Part shown: positions 23,563-33,900 of the stretch, piece by piece
Numbering within the stretch: the stretch's first letter is position 1
Layout: each line of letters begins with the position of its first letter
NCBI GenBank assembly: GCA_001604185.1
Contig: LVAV01000114.1
Location: 1-34,437 of the forward strand
DNA: 34,437 nt
Reading direction: 5' to 3'
Origin: Clostridiales bacterium Firm_16
GTDB taxonomy: Bacteria > Bacillota > Clostridia > Saccharofermentanales > Saccharofermentanaceae
Position numbers and translations under genes: made by a program
Notes under the pieces: model-generated
The model's input: the letters and a program-made list of their open reading frames with translations, nothing else
Told to the model about the DNA's origin: nothing
Database searches by the model: none

Positions 23563-26016
23563 ATGAAAAGTAAGAGTTGTCTGGCTCTGGTATTAGGTGC
23601 ATCCTTTATTTTTTCTTCCGTTGCATGTAAGAAAGGCGGCAAGGCCGAAGATAACGGCAAGACCGCGGCACTGGAAGCGGTGCGTTCGGCACCGGCAAGC
23701 GGGCAGGTCATTCAGGAGAGTGATCCCTTCTACGAACTGGAAGAATTCCAACTCGAGATCCCGTTGGAAAAAGACAGGATACTTGTGGGTCGATGGATCA
23801 ACAGTATGCATATTTCCCAAAACCGTATTTTCGCATTTTTCGATGATTCTTATGCAATCGACGATGAGACCGCAGAAAAGTGGAAACAGCATATCCTTGG
23901 TAAGAAGAAACTGAGTGACGAAGAAGCGGAAAGAATCGAGAAGATCGTTCTGGAAAAAGACGTGAGCATGCTGGCTGTCTTCGATCTGCATGGAAATCTC
24001 GTTACGACAAGAAAGGCCGGTACACAGTTCGAACCGTCGTGCGTTTTCGAAGGCCCGAATGGGCAGACAATGGTGCTGTACACGGAGGATTCCGTGGCGA
24101 AGATCAGTGAATTGTCGGATTCAATGGAACTGTCCAATACGCTTACACTTTCCGATCCTAAGGAACTGGTCAACATGCTTTCTTTTGAAGAGGAGATCCA
24201 GTATGTAAGTAACTGCATGTACACGCCGAATGGAAATCTGATCCTGGATGGCGCTGGATTTACATGTCAGATTGGTTCGGACGGAATTGTGACATCTTTT
24301 TCATGGTCACATGATAGGGGCGGTCAGTATAAAATCGATGGAAAGTTTTATCGCTTGACAGAATCTATGTCCACGGGCAGTTCGCTCAAATATGAATTCA
24401 GCGAAATTGATCTGGATACAGGTAAGAATCTGGAAGGTAAATATGAATGGCCTTTCGAATATGGCGAACAAGAGAAGATCATCCGCGGGAAAAACGATAT
24501 ATACATGAACACAACGACCGGATTAAGCAGGATCGATCTCCAAAGCGGAGAGTATACCGTTGTCATTCCTTGGAATCAGACGGATTGCTACCGTGGAGAG
24601 ATCCTTTCGGATTCTTTGAGGATCGTATCGGATGATGAATGCTATTTTGCTGTCGAGATGAAATTCGATGAGGATCAATCGACGAAAGCGGAGAGTTTTC
24701 AAGAGGTCTTCCGCTTCTATGTACAGCATCTGAAGAAAACCGCGAAGAATCCTCATGCGGGGAAGAGATATCTTTCTGCTATGGGAATCAACACGGACAA
24801 CGATGCTCTCTATAATTCCATCGTGGATTATAACCGGGATACGACAAAGAAAAGCCGCATTTTTCTGACGGACTTTTCCAACTCGTGGCTGACCACTTTC
24901 ATGAGCAAATACAACGGATCGCTTTCCGCTATTGAAGATCAGGTGTATATCGATCTGGTAAACGGCCAGGGTCCGGATATCCTTATTAATTTCGGTTCGA
25001 GCATTCAGTACGAGAGAGATAATGTATTGCTGGATCTGAACACTCTTATCGATAAAGATAAGGATATCGACAGAACAAAGTATTTCGATAATATCTTCCA
25101 TGCCGCGGAAAAGAACGGGAAATTATATCGCCTGCCGCTTATGTTCTACTTAAGCGGAATGGAGTATAATACACAATTCCTGGGGGAAAGAGAAAGCATG
25201 ACATGGCTGGATATCTATTCGGCCATTGCCTCGCTTCCTCAGGATGTGCAGATGCTGCCGGAAACAGAACGCACATTGTTGCTCTCCTCGTTCTTGGCGG
25301 GTAGCATTACCCGTTTCGTGGATTACGAAAAGCAGGAAGTTCATTTTGATACCGATGAATTCCGGCAGATGATGGAATTTGTGAAGACATATGCGGTGAG
25401 TAAGGATCAGATGCCGACGATGTATATGGATGATGCAGATGCTCCGGTCAGTCAGATGCTTCCGGAAGCGAAAATGAAGAGAGGTCTGGTCGCCATGATG
25501 GTGACATCGGTGGGAAGTGGTGAAAATTATGTATCTCATCTTTCTATGGGGCAGGATCATCTCAGACTGTGCGGATATCCGGAGTCCGGCGAGGGTATGT
25601 TGATGGATACCCTGGTCTCCGTGTCGATCAGCAAGTGCTGTGCCTATCCGGAAGAGGCGTGGAGTTTCGTGAAGAGTCTTCTTGATGAGAAGACCCAACG
25701 AAATATGCCACCGAAATATACCGGAGGAATACCAGTCAACCGTGAAGCTCTGAATAAGAATATTGAAAAGGAAATAGCCGACTTTGAATCTTCCAAAAGC
25801 CTGGGTGTCACAGGTACCGCCGGCTTGGAAATGGATCGAATCAAGGATTTCCCTGCATTCGTCGAAAAAGTTCAGACAGGTATGAAATACGATACAAACA
25901 TCATGGGTATCGTAGTGGAAGAAGCGAACGCCTATTTTAACGGACAGCAGTCCCTCGATAAAGTGATCAAGAATATCGAGAAGAGGGCGAAACTGGTGGT
26001 TCAGGAAAGAGCGTAA
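23563..26016 (+). CDS. Extracellular solute-binding lipoprotein with large N-terminal extension
   Basis: The 817-residue protein has a lipoprotein signal with lipobox SSVACKK and lipidated Cys22. ATG 23563 follows GGAGG by seven bases; TATAAT at 23522-23527 may be its -10. The C-terminal half (about 415-800) looks like a family 1 solute-binding protein: KSRIFLTDFSNSWLTTFM, GPDILINFGSS, GKLYRLPLMFYLSGMEYN and the Trp-containing EEAWSFVKSLLDE. Residues about 45-400 form a beta-rich region with repeated GNLVTT/GNLILDG turns, perhaps a propeller, which is unusual for a binding protein. No permease or ATPase genes are nearby, so the ligand, and whether it serves a transporter or a sensor, are unknown. 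It interrupts the methionine cluster. Confidence 0.8.
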   Translation: MKSKSCLALVLGASFIFSSVACKKGGKAEDNGKTAALEAVRSAPASGQVIQESDPFYELEEFQLEIPLEKDRILVGRWINSMHISQNRIFAFFDDSYAIDDETAEKWKQHILGKKKLSDEEAERIEKIVLEKDVSMLAVFDLHGNLVTTRKAGTQFEPSCVFEGPNGQTMVLYTEDSVAKISELSDSMELSNTLTLSDPKELVNMLSFEEEIQYVSNCMYTPNGNLILDGAGFTCQIGSDGIVTSFSWSHDRGGQYKIDGKFYRLTESMSTGSSLKYEFSEIDLDTGKNLEGKYEWPFEYGEQEKIIRGKNDIYMNTTTGLSRIDLQSGEYTVVIPWNQTDCYRGEILSDSLRIVSDDECYFAVEMKFDEDQSTKAESFQEVFRFYVQHLKKTAKNPHAGKRYLSAMGINTDNDALYNSIVDYNRDTTKKSRIFLTDFSNSWLTTFMSKYNGSLSAIEDQVYIDLVNGQGPDILINFGSSIQYERDNVLLDLNTLIDKDKDIDRTKYFDNIFHAAEKNGKLYRLPLMFYLSGMEYNTQFLGERESMTWLDIYSAIASLPQDVQMLPETERTLLLSSFLAGSITRFVDYEKQEVHFDTDEFRQMMEFVKTYAVSKDQMPTMYMDDADAPVSQMLPEAKMKRGLVAMMVTSVGSGENYVSHLSMGQDHLRLCGYPESGEGMLMDTLVSVSISKCCAYPEEAWSFVKSLLDEKTQRNMPPKYTGGIPVNREALNKNIEKEIADFESSKSLGVTGTAGLEMDRIKDFPAFVEKVQTGMKYDTNIMGIVVEEANAYFNGQQSLDKVIKNIEKRAKLVVQERA

Positions 26017-26102
26017 TGTACACGCCGAGTTGATCAGACGTGCAAGAAGATGGCACAAAATCTCATTGCTGTGACACTTTGCAACTATATTGACGCTATT
26101 TG

Positions 26103-26111
26103 TGGTACAAT
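26103..26111 (+). promoter_or_regulatory. Extended -10 promoter of metH
   Basis: TGG-TACAAT at 26103-26111 lies 32 bases before the metH start. The TTGACG at 26090-26095 is only ten bases away, too close to act as its -35. The leader is too short for a cobalamin or SAM riboswitch. Confidence 0.5.
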
Positions 26112-26143
26112 TTCCGCATAACTACTGTATAGGGGTGCACGGT

Positions 26144-28585
26144 ATGAATATACTCGACTACATGAAAGACCATTTCCTGTTTCTCGATGGAGGCATGGGC
26201 ACACTTCTGCAGGAAGCGGGCCTTCAACCTGGTGAACTTCCGGAGCGTTGGAATGTGTCCCGTCCGGAGGAGATCATCCGTATCCAGAAGTCATACTATG
26301 ACGCGGGTTCCAATGTTGTTTTGAGTAATACGTTTGGCGCGAACGGCTTGAAGTTCGACGACGAAGAACTGGAGACCTTGATCAAGGCTGCGGTGGCGAA
26401 CGCCCGTGAGGCGGCGCGGCAGAGCACCGGCACACAGGAAAAGTATGTGGCGCTGGACATCGGTTCTCTGGGTAAACTTTTAAAACCATACGGTGATTAT
26501 GAGTTTGAAGATGCGGTGGCGATGTACAGTAAGACCGTGCGTTACGGCGTGAAAGCCGGCGTCGATCTGATCTTCATCGAGACCATGAACGACAGTTACG
26601 ATACGAAAGCGGCGCTTCTGGCGGCAAAGGAGAATTCGGATCTTCCGGTATTTGTTTCCAATGCGTACGGAGCAGACGGGAAGTTGATGACAGGTGCCTG
26701 TCCGGCAGCCATGGTAGCCATGCTGGAAGGCATGCATGCCGATGCCATCGGTGCGAACTGTTCCCTTGGTCCGGACCAGCTTATTGGCGTTATGGAGGAG
26801 TATCTCGAATATGCTTCCGTACCGGTCCTTCTGAAACCGAACGCGGGTCTCCCGAGAAGTGAAAACGGTAAGACCGTCTATGATGTATTCCCGCCGGAGT
26901 TTGCCGAGTCGGTCGGAAAACTTCTGGAGAAGGGTATCCGCATTGCGGGCGGTTGCTGCGGCACGACGCCGGACTATATCCGTGCAGTCGTGGAGAGATC
27001 CAAGTCGATCACACCTGTGCCGGTAACAGAGAAGGGACGTTCTCTCGTTTCTTCGTATACGCAGGCAGTGGAGTTCGGCGGAAGTCCGATCCTCATCGGC
27101 GAGCGCATCAACCCGACCGGTAAGAAGCGCTTCCAGCAGGCCCTTCGCGAGAACGATATCGACTATATCCTGGGCGAAGCTTTGAAACAGCAGGATGCCG
27201 GAGTGCAGCTGCTGGACGTGAATGTTGGTCTTCCGGAGATCGATGAACCGGCTTTCCTTCTTCGTGCGGTAAAAGAACTTCAGGCGGTCACGGATCTGCC
27301 GCTTCAGCTGGACACTACGGATCCCGTGGCGATGGAAGCCGGACTACGTGCGTATAACGGTAAAGCTATGGTCAATTCCGTCAACGGTAAGGAAGAGGTC
27401 ATGAGCGTCATCTTCCCGTTGGTAGCCAAGTACGGCGGTTTTGTCGTTGCCCTGACCATCGATGAAGGCGGTATTCCGGATACGGCAGAAGAACGTGTGG
27501 CTATTGCCGAGAAGATCATCCGCCGTGCAGCGGACTACGGGATCGCGAAGAAAGACCTGATCTTCGACCCGCTGGCCATGACCATCTCCGCAGATACGAC
27601 GGCGGCACTGGCCACGATGCAGGCGGTACATAAGATCCGCCACGATCTCGGGGTGAATACATCACTTGGTATTTCCAATGTTTCCTTCGGACTTCCCAGC
27701 AGAAACATCATTACATCTACATTCTTCGCCATCTGCCTGCAGGACGGTCTGTCGGCGGCGATCATGAACCCTTATTCCCAGGAGATGATGAATGTCTACT
27801 ATGCGTTCCGTGCCCTTCATAACATGGACGAAAACTGCATGGACTATATCAGCTACGCGCAGAATCTTCCGGCACCGACAATGACGGCTCCTGCAGCAGG
27901 TGCAGCACCGTCGGGCGCGCCGGCAGCCGATGCGTCTTCCTCGGGAGGACCTGCTTCGGAACTGCAGAAAGCCATCGTCCGTGGATTGAAAGAGAAGACG
28001 GGTTCTCTCACCAAAGCGTTACTGGCCGAGAAGAAACCACTGGAGATCATTCAGGAAGAAGTTATCCCGGCACTCAATATCGTGGGTGAAGATTTCGAAA
28101 AGAAGAAAGTATACCTGCCACAGCTCCTTATGGCGGCAGAAGCGGCAAAGGCTGCTTTTGAAGAAGTTAAGAAACTGATGGCGGAAGACGGCGGCGACGG
28201 GCCGAAGAGATGTGCTTTCGTTATCGCAACGGTCCATGGCGACATCCATGACATCGGCAAAAATATCGTGAAACTGATCCTGGAGAACTACGGCTTTGCC
28301 GTCAGCGATCTGGGTAAGGACGTGCCGGAGCAGACCGTGGTCGATGAGGTGATCCGTCTGCATGCACCGATTGTGGGTCTTTCGGCCCTGATGACCACCA
28401 CCGTTCCGGCCATGGAAGAGACCATCAAGCTCCTTCGTGAGCAGGCTCCCTGGGCGAAAGTCTGTGTAGGTGGCGCGGTGCTGACGCAGGAATATGCGGA
28501 TGCTATCGGAGCGGACCGCTATTGCCGAGATGCGATGGAGACGGTACGTTACGCAGAAGAGATCGACCAGGCTCTGCAGAGCTGA
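26144..28585 (+). CDS. metH: Cobalamin-dependent methionine synthase lacking the reactivation domain
   Basis: The enzyme transfers a methyl group from 5-methyl-tetrahydrofolate through cobalamin to homocysteine. In order it has a homocysteine domain (1-300) with zinc ligands Cys206 (GANCSLG) and Cys271-Cys272 (GGCCGTT), a pterin-binding domain (about 320-580; IGERINPTGKKRF, LLDVNVGLPEID), an Ala/Pro/Gly-rich linker (about 587-605), and the cobalamin cap and binding domains (605-813) with the cobalt ligand His702 in GDIHDIGKN. It ends there at 813 residues, so the usual reactivation domain is absent and is supplied by the gene at 22823. ATG 26144 follows a GGGGTG motif; the longer frame from 26090 runs through the promoter. 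Confidence 0.95.
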   Translation: MNILDYMKDHFLFLDGGMGTLLQEAGLQPGELPERWNVSRPEEIIRIQKSYYDAGSNVVLSNTFGANGLKFDDEELETLIKAAVANAREAARQSTGTQEKYVALDIGSLGKLLKPYGDYEFEDAVAMYSKTVRYGVKAGVDLIFIETMNDSYDTKAALLAAKENSDLPVFVSNAYGADGKLMTGACPAAMVAMLEGMHADAIGANCSLGPDQLIGVMEEYLEYASVPVLLKPNAGLPRSENGKTVYDVFPPEFAESVGKLLEKGIRIAGGCCGTTPDYIRAVVERSKSITPVPVTEKGRSLVSSYTQAVEFGGSPILIGERINPTGKKRFQQALRENDIDYILGEALKQQDAGVQLLDVNVGLPEIDEPAFLLRAVKELQAVTDLPLQLDTTDPVAMEAGLRAYNGKAMVNSVNGKEEVMSVIFPLVAKYGGFVVALTIDEGGIPDTAEERVAIAEKIIRRAADYGIAKKDLIFDPLAMTISADTTAALATMQAVHKIRHDLGVNTSLGISNVSFGLPSRNIITSTFFAICLQDGLSAAIMNPYSQEMMNVYYAFRALHNMDENCMDYISYAQNLPAPTMTAPAAGAAPSGAPAADASSSGGPASELQKAIVRGLKEKTGSLTKALLAEKKPLEIIQEEVIPALNIVGEDFEKKKVYLPQLLMAAEAAKAAFEEVKKLMAEDGGDGPKRCAFVIATVHGDIHDIGKNIVKLILENYGFAVSDLGKDVPEQTVVDEVIRLHAPIVGLSALMTTTVPAMEETIKLLREQAPWAKVCVGGAVLTQEYADAIGADRYCRDAMETVRYAEEIDQALQS

Positions 28586-28662
28586 AGAAATCCCGGAGAG
28601 ATTATTTCGGGAGAAGAAGTGAGGGGAGAACAGGCAGATGCATTACAGCCATAATACCCTCT

Positions 28663-28712
28663 AAAGCATTTCGCGTGTCTGATTTTTGTCGGCACGCGAA
28701 AATGCTTTTGCC
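28663..28712 (+). terminator. Terminator after metH
   Basis: AAAGCATTTCGCGTG (28663-28677) pairs with CACGCGAAAATGCTTT (28693-28708) with one bulged base. The downstream T-run is short (TTTT), so strength is uncertain. The stem is long and faces GH5. Confidence 0.65.
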
Positions 28713-28745
28713 ACAAAAAAGTGCTTTTTCTTCGGCGTTCTGGTC

Positions 28746-28754
28746 TGCTATAAT
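28746..28754 (+). promoter_or_regulatory. Extended -10 promoter of the GH5 gene
   Basis: TGC-TATAAT at 28746-28754, 33 bases before the start codon. It is identical to the element at 18988-18996. Confidence 0.6.
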
Positions 28755-28787
28755 GAGCATATCATGTACATGTGAGGAGAAGAGTTC

Positions 28788-29816
28788 ATGAAAACTTGGA
28801 AGGGTTATCAGAAGGGTATCAATGTCGGCGGCTGGCTTTCCCAGTGCGACGATACCGAAGAGACATACAGTACCTTTATTACGGAGAAAGATATTCAGAC
28901 CATCTGCAGCTGGGGCATGGACCATGTTCGTGTACCGATCGATTACGAGCTGGTAGAGGATAAGGACGGCAATCCCGTGGAGAGCGGATACGGTCATATT
29001 CAGGACGTCATCGACTGGTGCGGCAAGTACGGTCTGAACATGATCCTGGATCTGCATAAGACCATGGGTTATTCTTTCGACGATGCGCACGGTGAGCGAG
29101 GCTTCTTTGACAGTCCGGAACTGCAGGAACGTTTCTATGTTTTGTGGGAGCGTCTGGCAGAGAGATACGGGAAATACGAAGAGCGCCTGGCTTTCGAATT
29201 ACTGAATGAAGTGACCGAGCAGTCTTACTGCGACAAGTGGAATGCGATTTCCTACGAGTGCATCCGCAGGATCCGTAAGATCGCGCCGACCATCAAGATC
29301 CTGGTGGGCGGATACTGGAACAACAGTGTGGATTCCGTCAAGGATATCGCCATGCCGTACGATGAGAACATCATCTACAATTTTCACTGCTATGAGCCAT
29401 TGATCTTTACGCATCAGGGTGCCCCGTGGATCCCGAGCATGGATACGGAGTTCCGTATTTCTATTGATGCACCATATGGTGAGATGAACGCGGCCGGAGA
29501 GAAAATGCTCCAGCAGGTGACCACCGGTTTCGCCGGATTCAGCCCGGAGGATACACTCACCAGTGCCTACTTCGAGAAGATCTTCGCCGAGGCCATCGCT
29601 GTGGCAGAAGAACGTGACGTGGCGCTGTATTGCGGTGAATACGGTGTGATCGACCGGGTAGCGCCGGAGGATGCCGTGAAGTGGTATGCCATGATCAATC
29701 AGATCTTCGTCAAGAACGGTATCGGACGTGCAGCCTGGAACTATAAGGTCATGGATTTCGGAATCAGTGATGCTCGTATGGATGCGGTCCGCGAGGAACT
29801 GGTGAAGTATCTGTAA
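28788..29816 (+). CDS. Glycoside hydrolase family 5, endoglucanase-like
   Basis: The enzyme should hydrolyse beta-linked glycans by a retaining mechanism. The 342-residue TIM barrel shows KGINVGGWLSQ at the start, MDHVRVPIDYEL, LNMILDLHKTMGYSF, the acid/base Glu141 in FELLNEV, HCYEPLIFTHQGAPW, and the nucleophile Glu284 in LYCGEYGVID. There is no signal peptide, so it works inside the cell, probably on imported oligosaccharides together with the GH3 enzyme encoded elsewhere in the window. The start at 28788 has a GAGGAGAAG ribosome binding site. It has its own promoter; the peptide gene downstream has a separate one. Substrate (beta-1,3 or beta-1,4 glucan, or mannan) cannot be decided. Confidence 0.93.
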   Translation: MKTWKGYQKGINVGGWLSQCDDTEETYSTFITEKDIQTICSWGMDHVRVPIDYELVEDKDGNPVESGYGHIQDVIDWCGKYGLNMILDLHKTMGYSFDDAHGERGFFDSPELQERFYVLWERLAERYGKYEERLAFELLNEVTEQSYCDKWNAISYECIRRIRKIAPTIKILVGGYWNNSVDSVKDIAMPYDENIIYNFHCYEPLIFTHQGAPWIPSMDTEFRISIDAPYGEMNAAGEKMLQQVTTGFAGFSPEDTLTSAYFEKIFAEAIAVAEERDVALYCGEYGVIDRVAPEDAVKWYAMINQIFVKNGIGRAAWNYKVMDFGISDARMDAVREELVKYL

Positions 29817-29844
29817 TTGACAATCCGCGGGAACGTGTTACACT
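29817..29844 (+). promoter_or_regulatory. Promoter of the 41-aa peptide gene
   Basis: A perfect TTGACA (29817-29822) starts directly after the GH5 stop codon, followed after 16 bases by TACACT (29839-29844), 30 bases before the peptide's start codon. Confidence 0.7.
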
Positions 29845-29874
29845 AACACTAGCATTATTCTAGGAGGAAAGAAC

Positions 29875-30000
29875 ATGAGGAGAGGTAATCCGACTAAATC
29901 TAAATACAGCAGCGGCATGAGACTGCTGGCTATCATTCTTTCGATCATGATGATCTCCTCGATGATCGTTCTCTTCGCCATGGCACTGCGCATGGGCTGA
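29875..30000 (+). CDS. 41-residue single-pass membrane peptide
   Basis: The ATG follows AGGAGG (29862-29867) by seven bases, and the gene has its own promoter and terminator, so it is very likely expressed. The basic, polar N-terminus (MRRGNPTKSKYSSG) is followed by one Met/Ile-rich hydrophobic helix (about residues 16-38). It is too small to classify by eye. The size and topology are compatible with small membrane regulators known in Firmicutes (for example stressosome-associated mini-proteins), but nothing in the sequence proves this. It lies between the GH5 and AraC-family genes on the same strand. Confidence 0.7.
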   Translation: MRRGNPTKSKYSSGMRLLAIILSIMMISSMIVLFAMALRMG

Positions 30001-30051
30001 GGATCGGGGTTCCGATAAATCCACATGAGATAATTTATTTGGATTTCTGAA

Positions 30052-30077
30052 GGAGATGCATTGCATCTCCTTTTTTA
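30052..30077 (+). terminator. Terminator after the 41-aa peptide gene
   Basis: GGAGATGCA (30052-30060) pairs with TGCATCTCC (30062-30070), followed by TTTTTT. It ends about 25 bases before the AraC-family start. Confidence 0.9.
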
Positions 30078-30099
30078 TGACAGAAGGAGTGACATCTTA

Positions 30100-30849
30100 G
30101 TGCAGACGGACAAAATACTGGACTACAGGCTTTTTTTACAGAGAGAAGAGAAATTCATCCGGGCAGACTATTTTGCCGAATTCAGACAATATAACCGGAT
30201 ACGTAACGGCGAGGTGGAAGCCGTGAAAGAACGCTTCGAGATCGTCCGCCCGACCTACCTTAACGGTAAGGACGGTCGTGGTGTCCTGTCCCAGGACCCG
30301 CTTCGTAACAGCATCTACCATCTTGTTTCTTCTGCGGCGATCATCAGCCGGCTTTGTATCGATGGCGGTATGGATATGAATACGGCCTATACGTTAAGCG
30401 ATATCTACATCAATGCCGCCGATGAAGCCGAGTCCGTCGATCAGGTGCTGGATCTTATTGCGACTATGCAGATCGATTATGCGACTCGTATGCGTAGTCT
30501 GAAGAAATCGAATGTGGTCAATTTCCACATCCGAAGGACCCTCGATTACATTTACAATAATCTCAACAAATCCCTGACGGTTACCGAACTGGCGGCGCTG
30601 GAAGACCTCAATCCCGTCTATTTCTCGAGACTGTTCATCAGCGAGACCGGGAAGAAGGTAAGTGATTTCATCGCGGAGGCGAAGATCCAGACGGCCAAGA
30701 ATATGCTGTGCCATTCCGAATACAGCATTCTCGAGATCGCCATGTCATTAGGCTATTCTTCCCAGAGTGCTTTTTCCAATGCATTCAAGAAAAACTGCGA
30801 CATGACACCTAAGAAGTATCGCGATTTGAATAACGGGAAAATGTCGTAA
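30100..30849 (+). CDS. AraC family transcriptional regulator
   Basis: The 249-residue protein has a C-terminal DNA-binding domain (about 150-249) with two helix-turn-helix motifs: SLTVTELAALEDLNPVYFSRLFISETGKKVSDFI and, after a connecting helix, YSILEIAMSLGYSSQSAFSNAFKKNCDMTPKKYRDL. The N-terminal 140 residues are mostly helical with no recognised ligand-binding fold; the length and position are typical of YesN-type sugar-responsive regulators. Clostridial AraC proteins often control neighbouring carbohydrate genes, so the GH5 gene upstream or the large secreted protein downstream are plausible targets. The start is GTG 30100, ten bases after AGAAGGAG; the longer frame begins inside the terminator and is rejected. 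Confidence 0.9.
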   Translation: MQTDKILDYRLFLQREEKFIRADYFAEFRQYNRIRNGEVEAVKERFEIVRPTYLNGKDGRGVLSQDPLRNSIYHLVSSAAIISRLCIDGGMDMNTAYTLSDIYINAADEAESVDQVLDLIATMQIDYATRMRSLKKSNVVNFHIRRTLDYIYNNLNKSLTVTELAALEDLNPVYFSRLFISETGKKVSDFIAEAKIQTAKNMLCHSEYSILEIAMSLGYSSQSAFSNAFKKNCDMTPKKYRDLNNGKMS

Positions 30850-30996
30850 ATCTGACGTTGATTATCCGATAAAAAAGTCGGGAATCTACAAATTTGATAT
30901 ATCCATCTGCCTTATACTCACTTCATTGCCACCGGGGGGAGTTATCCGAAAAAATACTCGTATAACATGTGGCGGGGAGTATTGGAGGATAATATC

Positions 30997-33900
30997 ATGA
31001 AGAAGACCAGGCAGCTTTGGGCCAAAGGTGCGGGTGTTCTGTGTGCCGTTATGTTCTTGCAATCGTTCCTTCCGTCCGCCGGGATCATCCGTGCCCATGA
31101 AGAACCTGCGAGAAGTCCCTTGGTGGAGAACGCGGCAACCGGTAAGAACATCGATCCGCGCTTTCAAGTTCCGTATGTTTCAACCTACTATTTCGATCCG
31201 CAGCCGACGATCCGCGACACGGTCAAGATTCCGCTTTATATCACGGATTATGCGCAGTCGGAATACTTAAAGAACGATTCATCCGCAAGGATGGATCTGC
31301 TCTATGAAGTAGACGGTGTGGAGAAGACCATCTCGAATCTTCCCCTGGGTGATTATACATTGACCCTCGGTAAGTTAAGTGCGGGCGTACATCAGTTCGC
31401 TCTGCAGGCCGTCGATCCGAAGACCGGACTTCGTTCTCATAAGCTTTATAACGAACTGTGGGTCGTTGACCCGTCAACTTATGAGATGCGTTCCAGTCAG
31501 ATCTATCGCATGACCACGAATGATCTGACCCGATACGGAATCCATAATGACGACAGCAAGGATCCGACTGCTCTGAATACGACGCGAGACGGACTGACGA
31601 AGATGTTCTCTGATCTTCAGGCCGCCGGCTACAGAAAGGTCGTTCTTCTGAAAGGAACCTATCGCATCAATGGTGAGAAGCAGGGTAATGAAGATACCTG
31701 CATCGACATCCCGTCGCATTTCACCGTCGACATGAACGGAAGTACTTTCAAGTTGAATACAGTTCCTCAGGTGTCCGGACAGAAGAGCAGTGCATGCCTT
31801 GTCAGAATGTACGACGCGGTGGATGCACACCTGACCAACGGCATCCTTGAGGGAGACAGGTATGAGCGCAAGGCCGTGGGCTGGGAGACCGGGTTCGACG
31901 GTGAACATATCTCTACCCTTGTCATCAACGGCGGCAAATACTGTTCCGTTACGAACATGACCATCAAGAACACTACCGGTCATACTCTGGGCTCCGGATT
32001 TGTTCCGGGTCCGTATAAACAGATCCCGTCATATACGAAGACTGCGATCCTTTCTGACGGACGGGAAGTGGCGAATGCCAACTGTAGTACCAGCTGCCTG
32101 ATGGATCTGACGGATATCATCAAGTGGAACCAGTCCTGCTGGCAGAGCGAGTCTGATCCGGCATACTGGAACAAAGATGTGAAGAACTATGTATATATTG
32201 CCCAGCCATGGGGATATAGAGGAATCCAGGGTGATTCCCCGATCGTCTATGCCTCGTTCTACGATGCGAACAAGAAGTTCATCACCTCTGTGACCGCGTA
32301 TCAGTTCAGAAAGATCCAGATCCCGGAGGGCGCGAAATATGTTCGGGCAACCCTGGCGGGAGACATTGCCGGAGCGGGACAGACGCTATTCGTATACGGA
32401 AGACATATCGGAGATTACTATACGATCCGGGATGTAGATTTCTACGATACCCGGACCACGGCACTGGTTGCTTCCTGCTGCAATAATCTTCTGGTCGAGA
32501 ACTGTTCTTACACAAGATGCGGATGCAGCATCACACCGGTAGCTGTCGACTTCGAAGACGGTGCCCAGGAGTGCCAGGATGTTTACTACAGAAACAATAC
32601 TCTGGTGGAGAATTCTCCGACCACGACAGCTACTCTCATCGACTGCTTCGGATACAATCATGTGTATGAGAATTGCAAGAGTCATTTCATTGAGATCCGC
32701 AAAAGAGTCGTTGGCGCGGTTGTCCGGAATATGAATGATGAGGGCACCTCACTTAAGTGTTATGTAGGGTCCCATAAGACGAATGCCTACAGCCGGATCT
32801 GCGATAATAACTGTGGCCCGATCTGGTTTAGCGCAGCGCCGGATGAAGGTGACGAGTGTACGCAAGTGAAGGTAAAGAACAGTACGATCACTTGCCGGCC
32901 AAGCGTAACCATGTGGATCACTTCCGTTGCCGATAAAGTGGTGTACGAGAACTGTACGTTCCCGAATCTCACCGGCGAGCATGCAACATTTAAGGACTGC
33001 GTGATCCAGCCGGGCGGACGTCTGGGAAATGACCTGTATTTCTATAACTGCACCTTCAAGACACTCGACGGCACATCGGATCCGGTCACCGTCAAGTTTA
33101 CCGAACCGTATTCGGGGAACCGGCTTTTCGAGAACTGTAAGTTTATCGGAAAGACATCCCTGCAAGACAGCTTCCATTTCGGAACTTTCAAGAAGTGTTC
33201 TTTTGAGGATCTGAGAATCACGGCTGTCGTACACGAAGCCAAATCCGAGATCACCTTCGAGGACTGCAGTATCCGTTCTTCTCAGGAGGAGTTCCTCTAT
33301 ATCGGTCCCTGGGTCAGGAGCCTGGAATACATAAATGTTGTGTTTCGGAATTGTGAGATCACCCATACCGGTAATAAACTGATCTATCTGTATGCCAGAA
33401 CGAAGACGAACAGCCGTGTTCTTTTCGAAAACTGTACGATCAACAAGACCAATGGATGGCTGGTGTCCGGCTACAGCGGATACGATTTCGGAGACGAAGG
33501 GAAGACCGTCTCTCTGGATATTATTTTCCGTAATACCAAACTCGATGCGAGTGTGGTCGCAGACAATAAGATCACCTATTCCGACAAGGTTCACGTCATT
33601 TATGAGAATCAGGCGACCCCGTCCCCGACCCAAAAGGTAACTCCGACGAAGAAGCCTACACCGTCTCCTACTAAGAAAGCCACGCCTTCGCCGACGAAGA
33701 AGGTGACACCTACTCCGACCAAGAAAGCGACACCCACTCCTACGAAAAAAGTAACGCCGACTCCGGTCGCGAAGCCGGCAGTTCCGAAGAATGTAAAGGC
33801 TGTTCCATCTACCACGACGAGGATCATCGTCTCCTGGGACGCAGTAAATGGAGCGGACGGATATCAGGTATGGAGAAGCACATCGGCCGCGGGAACTTTT

